Shown here piece by piece: positions 11,869 through 22,025 of a stretch of 64,000 bases of DNA. Position numbers and translations under genes: made by a program. Under the pieces are notes generated by a model. It was given only the letters and a program-made list of their open reading frames with translations. It did not search any database and was not told where the DNA came from. The DNA is taken from NCBI GenBank assembly GCA_015039465.1, contig MU129989.1:193424-257423 (forward strand), given 5' to 3'. Numbering within the stretch: the first letter of the stretch is position 1; each line of letters begins with the position of its first letter. Source of the DNA: Phlegmacium glaucopus (taxonomy: Eukaryota; Basidiomycota; Agaricomycetes; Agaricales; Cortinariaceae).

Positions 11869-13853
11869 ATGGCGACAACTACCGCTGAGATCTTCCAGTG
11901 TACATCAACTGCGGGATCGTTCCTGTTGCCTAGGATGGACTCTCTAGAACAAGCTAGCTGTAGTCGTGTGGTCAGATTTGACAACGAATGTGTTTTGATT
12001 CCAAAAACGAGTCCTACACGTTCTAAAATGCCTGTGGTCCTCACAAAGTCGTATTCGTTACCATTATGGAAGAGGAAGCCCAACCAGCCCAACCAGTCCA
12101 ACCACTTCTCCGACTCGGACGCCGAAGATGCACCACCAAGTCCCGAGGACAACAGGATCACCATCAAAGTTCCAATTCCAACGTTCGTTATCTCTTTTTC
12201 CAACCTTATTTTGTTTTCAATTTTTTTCAAAATCTACTTTTTTTTTTCAGGTTTAGAAGAAGGACCTCGCGATCCCCAACTTTCAGGACTAGATCCGTTT
12301 CTACTTCTCCTACCATAACGAGATCACTACCTCCATGCCTTGTTTACCGATCACCATCAACATTGGTTTCAAGCTCTGTTAAACCTTTACTGCCTGTCCG
12401 TCGACCTTCGCTACCCATCTACCATCGCCGCCAAGATGAATTAACAGTTCCTCTTCGTGATTGCTGTGCAGACTGCGAACGGATCACCGAGGAATGCCTC
12501 AAAGAGGGGGATGATTGGAAAGAGAAGTTTTCGCGAGGTGCTCGACGACGACAACGAAGTGCCAGTCTCGAACATAGTGACGACCCTCCTATGACTATCC
12601 CAACATCACCCCAAACGAGATATGCTAATTCGACCACAGCCTTCACTCCATTCTCCACTGAAGGTAGTACTAGCAGGGACGCCACTTCTCGGTTTAGTGC
12701 TACCACTGCAGCTGGGTTCTCCATCACGGTGGACGAGGTTGATAAGCGGCGGAAATCATTTGAATACAATATGGAGGATACGGACTTTATTTGCACTCTA
12801 TCTCCTCCTTTAGGTGTAACCCCTCCTCCTTCATCTTCACCACTGTTCCATTCTTCGGCGTTCCCTTTCACTTCCTCCTCCGCAAGTTCACGATATACGC
12901 GAGTGAAGCCACGGGATCGGGAAGTGTCTTCGAGCTCCACAGCATCATCGATTTCCACCACAGATGAATTTCTCCCCGTCCTTGATAACCGACTACGTTC
13001 TTCGCCGATCGAGGAAGAGGATGAGACTCAGCTGTTTCCTTTACCACGACGTTCTCGGAGCAACACGCCTTCACCTTCGCCATCGCCAAAAGCGTCTCCT
13101 CACCCAAGCCCCAATGGGTCTACTTCGTCTTTACCTGATAGGATTACTCCATATCTATCGTCAAAGTGGAACTCGAGCTCCTCGCAAGAGAGTGTTTTGA
13201 GTAACTCTCTATCGCGCAAGGCCCAGAATGGACATCTAGCTGCGCCTACGGCGTCCATTATTACAAGATCTTCCACGATTAACGGGGATTCCACTATTTC
13301 TTCTCCCTCTCCCTCTCCCTCTTCATCTCCACAGCCGAAGCATCCTTTACCTAGGTTGAACATTCCCAAGGCACCTACGGTGGGAGAGCGAGCTGCTGGG
13401 ACCCCTTTATCTCCTAAAGGCCCGCGTCCACTAGCAACTTCCAAAGTCCTATCAACATCTTCACCCTCTGACCCAGACAACAAACCCTCCTCTGCGAAAC
13501 ACGTTCCTTCCACGATATCTTCAAATATTACTTCATCCAATGAAATCTCAAATCAGAATACCACGCCTCCTCCAGTTCCGCCTACCCCCATTTCCCCATC
13601 TACCAATAACAACATCCCAAATGTAACCCCCCTCCCTGAACCAGCCAACAACAACAACAACAACAACAAATCATCATCCTCAAATCACACTCTATCTCCT
13701 TCCGCCCAAAGACCTCCACAGCAGAAGCGTAAAGTCTCATTTACCCTTCCCTTTATCAAGGCGGGTGGAGCGATTCGTGATGCAGGTGCTGATGTGTTGA
13801 AAGGAGTCAGTTCGATATCGAGTGGTGGTGTGGTCGGAAATACTGGATTTTAA
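11869..13853 (+). CDS. Conserved Ser/Pro-rich fungal protein, function unknown
   Basis: Two exons (11869-12182, 12251-13853) joined across a 68-nt pyrimidine-rich intron give 638 residues in phase. ATG at 11869 (MATTTAEIFQ) follows a C-rich leader. Two blocks look conserved rather than low-complexity: RVVRFDNECVLIP followed by TKSYSLPLWKRK (about residues 33-70), and DCCADCERITEECLKEGDDW with EKFSRGARRRQRS (about 174-205), which has a CCxxC cluster. The rest is disordered: runs of Ser-Pro, SPSPSPS repeats, a poly-Asn tract from AAC triplets near 13650, and a short C-terminal KVSFTLPFIKAGGAIRDAG block. The style suggests a phosphorylated regulatory or scaffold protein, but I cannot name a function. 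Confidence 0.8.
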
Positions 13854-14647
13854 GGCGGAAACCTTTTTTTTCTTTTTGGCAGGCTGATAGACCGCAAATA
13901 ACCCCTCGTTGTGTTGAGCGACCAATCCTTCACCGAGCTCACAAGTTCAACCCATCATACTCTATGGTGCCACGGTGCCATACTGTTGTTGATCAACTAT
14001 ATTCCCGACTCCAAATCCATGGTGCGGTGAAATTTCCCGGAAACGTTTTACGCCCCTTGACGACCCAAAAAAAAATATTCGTTCTTCTATGTGAAGTCTT
14101 CTTGTTGTCTCTTTTATACCCGTAATTCCCCACAACCCTTCGACTTTTTTTGTTGTTGTTCTTCTTGGAATGTCTGTTTTTTTTTTTTCGTTTCGTTTTC
14201 GCTCTGAATGCTATGTAATTATTAATACCACTGATTGTCGATATATCAACGAATCTGTCAGGCCTGGGCGATAGTTCTTTGATTCTGTTACTATACTTTT
14301 CCCTACCTCCCTATTTTCGATACATATTCCTCGTATAAGTAATATAGTGCAGATCTGCCCAATTTTGAAATAAAAAAATGCGTATATATATATATTACGA
14401 GAGGCTTTCCAGTAGTAACTGGCGATGTGGGTCGTGAAGGGTCGTTAGGTAGCCCTGCCTGGTGGGACTGCATTGACCAGTACTTGCATAGGGCCAACAT
14501 TAATATTAAATTGTATTGTACCTTTTTGAGGGAACCACCCCCTACTCCCAAAAAGGGATATGTCAGACCAAAAAAGGCAGGGGACCTGTCTGATTTTTCT
14601 ATTGAAATCTACGGAAAATAATAACTAAAACATGTACTGCCAGACAA
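13854..14647. other. Intergenic between convergent genes
   Basis: T-rich 3' UTR-like sequence with T and A runs follows the Ser/Pro-rich gene. A short TA repeat (TATATATATATATTA) lies near 14383. No coding signal was seen. Confidence 0.5.
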
Positions 14648-15162
14648 CTAATACAACTCTGTTCTGAATTCATATTGAGTGATACCTGCGAATCAGGTGG
14701 TGTTCAAAGTGTCCAGTGGAGTAAAAAAAAAAACCCGTAAGTAAACCTACCTTCCGCTTCAAGAAGCTCCTTGGCAACAGCCTCCCGTTCCCCCTCTTCG
14801 AACTTGGGTATCAATTCGGGATCCATTCCTTTCCATCCACAAAATGGGGACGATTGCGTCACGACCATATATTGCTTATAGCTTTCGGGGCCAAACATGA
14901 TAAAGCGTGCACAGTATGGCTTCAATCCTCCAACCTTCTGCATGATTACACAAAGAGCACCGAGGGAATCGTTCTCTATGTCAGGATTTAGCGGCTCGTT
15001 CATGATGCGAGAGCCCCAGGCGACGCAGGTGGCGTTATCGATCACATAGCCACCCACGATTGATAGTCGGGGTGGATTTTTTGGAGATGGACCGCTCGGG
15101 TACGATGTTTGAGGTCGTGCGACGTTAGAGGGCAAGTTAGAGATTGAAGGTTCCTGAAGCAT
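14648..15162 (-). CDS. Small hypothetical protein
   Basis: Exons 15162-14751 and 14685-14648, with a 65-nt intron, code for 149 residues (MLQEPSISNL to TQYEFRTELY). An in-frame stretch upstream has no ATG, so 15162 is preferred. The protein has a Pro/Ser-rich start, a compact middle (RLSIVGGYVIDNATCVAWGS, then CARFIMFGPESYKQY) and an acidic end (KFEEGEREAVAKELLEAEG). No domain was recognised. It sits directly beside a foldback repeat that starts 25 bp upstream of the ATG, so its promoter may be inside or replaced by that repeat. Confidence 0.55.
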
Positions 15163-15187
15163 GGTGTTAGGGTTGGTCACGATTTAT

Positions 15188-15943
15188 TTATTGTATTTTT
15201 CATGTGACTTTGCCAATGTCACAATCACAATATATTTCACACCTTATATTCAAACAAGTGTTGCTTGCTCAATTCTTGAAGTAATGACTTGAAATTTTGT
15301 AGATAATCTTAGATATGCATTATGTTGGTGCTCAGACCACCAAAAGCTCCATTTTCATTTTTTTTTTCATTTTCCAACTTTTTACATCCTGACCACATGT
15401 ACTTACCATGGTCAAATGCTTTCTGTATGAGTTTAAATGTGATTCAAGGCCCGAAAAAATTCATGTATACTCTATAGTATGTAAAAAAAGTGTATGAATA
15501 TTTTCAGGACAATCAAAGCTATGGCTGAATGTCAATATGCAATTTAATTAAACAGAAACATTTAATTTTAATAAAAACTATTAAATAAAATTACAGATTG
15601 ACATTCTTCCAGAGCTCTGATTGTTCTGAAAATATCTATGCATCTTTTTTACATACCACAGAGTATACATGAATTTTTTCAGGCCTTGAATCACATTTAA
15701 ACTCATACAGAAAGCATTTGACCATGGTAGGGACATGTGGTCAAGATGTAAAAAGTTGGAAAATAAATAAAAATGAAAATGGAGCATCTGGTGGTTTGAG
15801 CACCAACATAATGCATATCTAAGATTATCTACAAAATTTCAAGTCATTACTTTAAGAATTGAGCAAGCAACACTTGTTTGAATATGGGGTGTGAAATATA
15901 TTGTGATTGTGACATTGGCAAAGTCACATGAAAAATACAATAA
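15188..15943. repeat. Large foldback (inverted-repeat hairpin) element
   Basis: The left arm (about 15188-15550) is the reverse complement of the right arm (about 15585-15943), with only scattered mismatches and a spacer of roughly 35 bp. Landmarks: TTATTGTATTTTTCATGTGA at the left outer end matches TCACATGAAAAATACAATAA at the right, and CCATGGTCAAATGCTTTCTG in the left arm matches its complement near 15710. The unit is AT-rich and non-coding. It may be a foldback transposon or an inverted duplication. If transcribed it would form a dsRNA of about 360 bp. Confidence 0.85.
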
Positions 15944-16089
15944 CAAAAAAATATGTGATGTATCTAATGTGACAGAGTGACAAAAGGTGATGAAGCTAGA
16001 CTATGCTAGACAGCGTGTGCACCACAGGGATGCTATGAATCTATAAATCACTATAGTTATAGTGATGTGACTATAGAATACTATAAGAA

Positions 16090-16640
16090 ACTATAATTTT
16101 GTGTGACATGACTATGACAAACTATGGGAAATCCCCAGTTTTGCTGATGACTGAGGAAAGAAAGGGCGTAAGGATCTGGATTGTTGGTCCAAAGGAGGTG
16201 GTAAGGAGGGTCAAGGGCCAAGACAAAAGAAGTCTAAAAAGATTGAGTCAGCAACAATCACGGTCGATGAGGAAGACAATAAACTATTTGCCTTTACCTG
16301 TACATCTGACTATGTCAATGTTGCAACTGTGTTGCTGGTCCTGAAATCCAAACTGGGTGGATGCATTGATAGTGGAGCCAGTAGTGATTACTCTCTGGAT
16401 CATTCCAAGTTCACCAATTATCATTGATACGCTTGTTGTACCATTAGAGGCAGACAACTACAAGCTAAATTCTGTTTGTGGGGTGATAGGGATAACCAGT
16501 GAGAGGTTTTGTGTGAGTTGTGATATGGGGCAAAACTCAGATATGAGTGCAATGTTGAGTGCAGCACAATTATGAGGTTGTGAATGATGTCTCAAGTGTG
16601 AAGGTAATGGGGGAATATCTCTGTTATTGTTCCAAAGTAT
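16090..16640 (+). mobile_element. Ty1/copia retrotransposon relic (gag-pre-integrase/protease region)
   Basis: Plus-strand reading shows DEEDNKLFAFTCTSDYVNVA, then KSKLGGCIDSGASSDYSLDH with KFTNYH and GRQLQA. This is the retropepsin region of fungal copia polyproteins, with the catalytic DSGAS at about 16366. Stops interrupt it soon after and no integrase, reverse transcriptase or RNase H remains. It is a short dead fragment. Confidence 0.65.
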
Positions 16641-16717
16641 GTTACAGGTACTTTATATTACAAAATTAAAAATGACACGTCGCACAGCCATGTCACATAT
16701 GGCCATGAGCTATCAAA

Positions 16718-18760
16718 CTAGGTTAAGGTAATATGTAGAATGGAGCATAAACAAAAGAAAAGGTGTTGTAAGGGGAAATGAAGGAAAAATGATAAGAATG
16801 ATGAGGAATCACATGTGTGCTTACTTGGATTACTGAGCAACCTTGGATATAGGTAATGTGCCAAAAATGGGTTTACTGTGGGCAGAGACATAGCAGTCAC
16901 ATCACTGGTTGCAAAGATTTGGTCACCTTCTTCAATTTCCAGGTCTGCCTCCTGTACAGGGGTTTCCTCCTCATATTCTTCATTGAGAGTCGGGAGGGGA
17001 CCAGCCAAACAGATTTTGATGTGTCAGACTTCTGCTTTCAGGTTTTATGCTCTTCTCTGAGTTTGTCACAACATCCCAAACAACATTGAGGTGGGCAGTG
17101 AGACATCTTGACTTCTCCAGTTACCCAGGTTGATTTCTGGGTTGTGTTTTTGTAACCAGGTATGTCCAAGGATGAGGTCTTGTTTACCCAGACTGGTGAC
17201 CACTATTAAGACTCTTTCTGAGTGGTTTTTGTATCTTAGGATAATATTGACCACCTCTGAAACTTTGCCAGCCTCGTTTGGGGTACCATCAACATTGTAG
17301 ACAGGAATTGGGGCTGAGAGTGTTCAGGTAGTCATTCAGTTTCTTTTGACATAGTCCCAATCAGTGAATAATCCAGTGGCTCCTGAATCTACAAGTCCAC
17401 TGACTGCTTTAATTTCTCCTGTGTTGGTAGTTTCCATGCTGACTTTTAGTTTCAGTGATCAGGTCCCTCCTTCCATGGACAAGATAACAAATTTGGGAGG
17501 TAGCTGTCTTTCCTAACAAGGGTGTGATGATCAGGAAGGGACAAAAGGAATATTTTCAGGTTTTTGCACAACTTGAATCATTTCACATGTTTTATTTATT
17601 TTGGGTATCTCATCTACAGGTAAAACAGTGAAACAATTATTATTATGCTTCAAGGGCATGCTTTTCACTTGTTGCAAAGTGGAAAATCCAACAAATCAAT
17701 CAGATTTTCTGGTTCGGCTTCTAGCTCTTCTGGCAGTTCTGGGATTGTCCCAGCTTTCTCCTTAGCTTCCTGTGCATCTGGAAAATGCCATAGTTCTTCT
17801 GAGTTTAACATCCAAATATCAAACCATTTTGGACAATCACAGCTGATATGTCCTAGCTTTCCACAGCAGAAACAAGATGCTAGAGTTTGGGTTTTGCTTC
17901 AGGCTGTATCAACATCCATCGGGACTGGGTTTCCCAGAGTGGGAAGGGTATGTGCATGGTGAACAGGCAATGCAGTTGTCAAGACAGCACAGAAGGTGCT
18001 TGTTGTAGCTGGTCAGGGTGAGGAAGTGGCTAGGATGGGGCTTTGGTAAGAAGCCTGGAATGCTTCATTTGTGGCCTGATTCTGATTGATGATTTGGGCC
18101 ATAGTATACCAGCCATTTGGGTTGATATCCGATGGCTGATCAGCTGCCATAGTGGCTACTGTGTTTTGGATTTGAGAGTTGAGGCCTCTCCGGAATTTAA
18201 CTACAATAGTTTTTGGGTCAGTGTAACCTGAATCCATGATGAGGTCTTGAAACTCATTGAGATAATTGTTGACTGAATGATTCTCTGGAAATATGCTGTG
18301 GACTTGAGCCTATTGATGGCTGCCAAGTCAGTGTGGCTTGGGCAAAATTCCTAATTGAATTCATCCAAGTCTTCCCAGCTGGGGGACCAGAATGAGGTGC
18401 TGTTTTCTGGGAGATGTTCCCATTGTAAAATGCAAGCAGTCCATTTTGATGCTCATCCAGTTTTTATGAACAACATAGCCCAGACAATCTGAGCTTGCCT
18501 GTCTATAAAAGCTTCTGGGCATAAACAGATGTATGTTTGGCATGAGTTAAGGAATGCTGTTCCTTTTGTTCAATCTCTATCAAACTCTCCAGGTTAAGGC
18601 TACAAGTTTGGGAGATGTAGGTTTTTGGTTTTCAGTTTTCCGGTTCATGTTCTGGCTGAATGGGAGTGTGAGGTATGGGCACTTGCCCTGTAATGAGTTT
18701 GGTATATAGGTCTGTCATCTCAGCCATCTTTTGCTCAATATTTGCCAGTTGTTCACTGTC
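16718..18760 (-). mobile_element. Ty3/gypsy retrotransposon relic (gag to protease)
   Basis: Read on the minus strand from 18760 down: an N-terminal gag region around 18740 (MTDLYTKLITGQVPIP), gag core GYTDPKTIVVKFRRGLNSQI at about 18230, a CCHC zinc knuckle (CFCCGKLGHISCDC) near 17860, a protease region with VTSLGKQDLILGHTWLQKHN at about 17150, and the segment after the protease, AGPLPTLNEEYEEETP with IEEGDQIFATSD, near 16990. Many stops and shifts separate the blocks and nothing of reverse transcriptase is left. The element lies opposite to the copia relic beside it. Confidence 0.75.
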
Positions 18761-19465
18761 TGGTTGATTGCAAGGAGATGTTGCCTATAGATGGTGATTC
18801 AGGGATCAGGGAGGGACCTTCTATTGGGGAATGCCAGGAGTCAGAAGAGCCCAAATCAGGGGCTCTAAACTGGACTATTGTAGAATTCACCATTGGAGGT
18901 TGGTCCTTTAAGGAGATCCTTTCCTAATGTAAGGGTGACTGAAAGTTGGCCAGTCCTGATCGGGATCAGGAGTTCATCCAAGTATTCAGTAGTTTGGTTG
19001 GGGCCAATATTGCACACCAATACTGATTGGTAGCATGAGAAGAAAGCTTAAAAGTTGCCATCATGGAAATAAGCAGACTTTGAATTCACTTGCCTGTTTT
19101 GGAAGCAGCCCTGGATCACATTCCTGGTCAACAAATCATTTGTTCGACATTATCATCCTCATCGCTCATCATATTCTCAATGTCTCACACTATGCTCTCC
19201 ATCATTTACACTATCAACATGCTCCTAAACATCTACCATCCATTTGTTCCTTGGCTAGTGATACAACAAAGCGATCAATCTACTATTTGCATCAGTCATC
19301 AGCTTGCATTTGATTGTATCTTTGGCCCATCATTTCAAGAACGGCCTGTTTATGGACGCATCAGCTACATCTCTCATTATGTAAAAGGCTTTGTCATTGT
19401 TGTTGTGGCTATGGACCCATAAGTCTTTGTTAGGGCAACTGCGATGCTGACTTAGTCAAGCTAGC
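18761..19465. other. Repeat-derived sequence, no gene
   Basis: Sequence upstream of the gypsy gag relic. It contains only short unsupported frames and probably includes the element's decayed 5' leader. Confidence 0.4.
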
Positions 19466-19690
19466 AGGGGATCCAAAGTTAATAATATTTTAGAAAAGAT
19501 ATCTACAAGTGACTTACCTAGCAGGGGATCCAAAGAGGAAAGGATGGGGATCCCTGCTAGGCTGGAGGTGTTTAAGTACTAATATGGACATAACAGAGAT
19601 ATAAAATAAATAAAGGAATGATACAATAATAATTAATTAATTAATTAAATAAGAAGTGGTGTGATATGAAAAATAGAAATAAAAGACGGA
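19466..19690. repeat. Dispersed direct repeat, copy 1
   Basis: Shares a run of similarity with 20848-21065: CTAGCAGGGGATCCAAAGTT, AGGAAAGGATGGG, CTGCTAGG, then TTTAAGTAC, TATGGACATAA and an AATAAATAA-rich tail. The copy has an additional internal CTAGCAGGGGATCCAAAG. Similarity fades after about 220 bp. Confidence 0.6.
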
Positions 19691-20079
19691 GTGAATTGGA
19701 GGATTGGAGTTGGAGCGGAACTACGGGGTCTTGGGGTAAACCGGTGATGGAAGCGGAGTTGGACGGAAGGTCAGAGGTTGTCGGAAAGGCAGGGTGTATG
19801 ATTCTAAGGTTGAGGTTTGGGTTAAAGTTGGGTGTCCCCTAACAGTCTTCCCCTCAGCTATCTACCTTGCCATACCTCACTCCTGGATCACACTCAGTCC
19901 CCTATCCTCAATTATCTACCTCTTATCTTATCATTCACTGCCAAAACCAACATTCACATGGTACCTGAAGCCTTCCCACCCTCTTTATGACAATCTAGGA
20001 AGTCCAGGAGGATCACAACTAAGCAGGAATTGCAGATGAATTAGCAGCAGAGGATTATTCTCGCAGTGTGTCAAGTGTT

Positions 20080-20815
20080 ATCAAGGCTGTGTGACATGGG
20101 ATCATGGGCAAGTAGTATTTTCTCAGGAACAAGGCTGTGCCTTTCAAGTGTTGACTCAGGACCTTTCATATTTTGACATGACCACCCACCTATGGAGTTG
20201 ATATATTTTTGCTATTGGATTGTGTACACTGCCTTCTCTTCTTTTCTCTTGCACTTTGACACTTTACAGATTTTTTTATTGTTCCCCCTTCTTTTCCGTT
20301 GTTCTTTTCTTCTCACAGCTGTCCTCTCTTCATCTTTCTTCCTTTGACAGCGCATACTTCTTTCCTTTTTATTATTCTACATAGCCTCATCCTTAGGGTA
20401 TAAATACTGCTCTTTTGTACCAGGATAGGTAGTTTCTCCCAATTCATTCTTACTCCCCAACAGTCATCTTCTCAGTGGAATTCCAGTGAATTCCTCCCTC
20501 AAGTTCACTTTTTTATCCCTTTACTGTCAATCCATACTGTCTACTGCTATAGTCTTTCCAAAGACTTCATCATCCTCATCCTCGTCCTCTACTCCCTTTG
20601 CTTTTTCAGCCTTTTATCTGTCACTGTCCCCTACTGTCAACAGCTATAGTCTCACCAAAGATTCTTTCATATTCATCCTCACCCTCCTCTACTCTCTTCT
20701 AACCAAGTGTGCTTACTAGTCTCTGGTTATACCTTCCCTAAACAAACACAGGGGGATATTCTGACCTAAAGTCTGGTCCAGTTCCCTCTGGTTGGTGTTT
20801 TATAACAACACAAAC
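20080..20815 (+). other. Possible solo LTR
   Basis: The stretch contains a promoter-like GGGTATAAATACTG at about 20398 followed by pyrimidine-rich transcribed-looking sequence, and could run from TGTGACATGG (about 20090) to TTTATAACA (about 20812), giving the TG...CA ends of an LTR. No clear target duplication was found, so this remains tentative. Confidence 0.3.
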
Positions 20816-20847
20816 AACGATCTATACTGAAAATTAGGTTGAAACCA

Positions 20848-21065
20848 GGTGCACTAGCAGGAGATCCAAAGTTAATAAAATTATAAGTACCAACTACAGT
20901 TAACTCACCTAGCAGGAAAGGATGGGAATCTCTGCTAGGATGGGAAAGTATTTAAGTACAAGTATGGACATAATGGACATATAAAAATAAATAAATAATG
21001 GTGCAATAATACAATAATTAAAATGGTGTCATATGAGAATAAATAAAATAATAAGTCGAAGTTCC
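20848..21065. repeat. Dispersed direct repeat, copy 2
   Basis: Second copy of the repeat at 19466-19690, same orientation, about three quarters identical by eye. The pair brackets the possible solo LTR, so the two may be parts of one decayed composite insertion. Confidence 0.6.
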
Positions 21066-21529
21066 ATTCGGGTTTGGGCCTGAATGAAAGTCAGAAGTAA
21101 AATAGTTGGGACCAGGCCCAAATGAGGGTCAGGAAAGGCAATACTAATGTTGGCAATGGGGTGGGACATATAGGTTGCCAACTGGTCAGTCCACATGCCT
21201 ATTTGGTTGAGCTAACAACCAGTTGAGATATATTTCCTGAGCTGATACAGGAGACTTGGGTCCCCATACTCAATCGGCTCCATATGGGTGTTGGTTGAGA
21301 AGCGAATCCTGATTGGGTGGTGTAGGTATTTATTCAAACCTGGCAACTGGCACCAGTAATACATAATTTTAAAAATACCAGAAACAGTGTATGAAGGACA
21401 TAAAGTGCATTTTGTAATTGTTTTTGATAAGGAACATTGCATTTGAATAATGTCAATCAGTCATCTCAATATTTCTTAACCATATACCTTATCTGAAAGG
21501 TGTTCTGTGTACTATGACATGCCATTAGT

Positions 21530-22025
21530 GTTTGAAGGTTAGGTTAGTTAACTGGAAAATAACCAAAGACCTAACTGGACCTAACTGCAAAGCTAACCTA
21601 ACTGCAGTTAGGGTTAGTCAATTTTGAAAATAAAATAACTGGTTATTTTGCAGTTAACTAACCGTTAAAAACCCGGTTATAACCAGTTATAACTGCCCCT
21701 ATTTTACCCCTTCACAATGTGCCTAAGAACATCAAAAACACTCAAAATTTGACTGAGTTATTGTCAAATCTCTAAATATTAGTCAAAATTGTAGATTTTT
21801 AAGATTATTTTCATAAATATGTCAATTCTTCACTGAATTAAGCGTTCTTTGGCTTGTTTTAAAGCTAAGATAAGTGGAAATAATATTTACTGAGATATAT
21901 ATGGACAGATTTGCCTATTTTTCACTGAATTTCAATTTTCTGGTCCTAACCAGTTAGTTGCAGTCCAGTTAGGTTATTTTTGGTTCTGGGATGAAAGCTA
22001 ACTGGTCTTGATATCAGTTAGAGCC
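21530..22025. repeat. Imperfect terminal-inverted-repeat element rich in AACTGG/CCAGTT
   Basis: Left end carries GGTTAGTTAACTGGAAAATAA and CCTAACTGGACCTAACTGCA. The right end (about 21945-22020) carries CTAACCAGTTAGTTGCAGTC and CAGTTAGGTTATTTTTGGTT, which is roughly the reverse complement. Internal copies of the motif occur at about 21600-21690. It is non-coding and could be a MITE. Confidence 0.4.

Noticed and set aside
12419..13540. Minus-strand open frames opposite the Ser/Pro-rich gene
   Set aside because: They are complementary-strand shadows of a biased coding sequence and show no motif.
15400..15760. CRISPR-like array in the hairpin region
   Set aside because: There are only two long inverted arms, no short direct repeats with spacers, and the host is a eukaryote.
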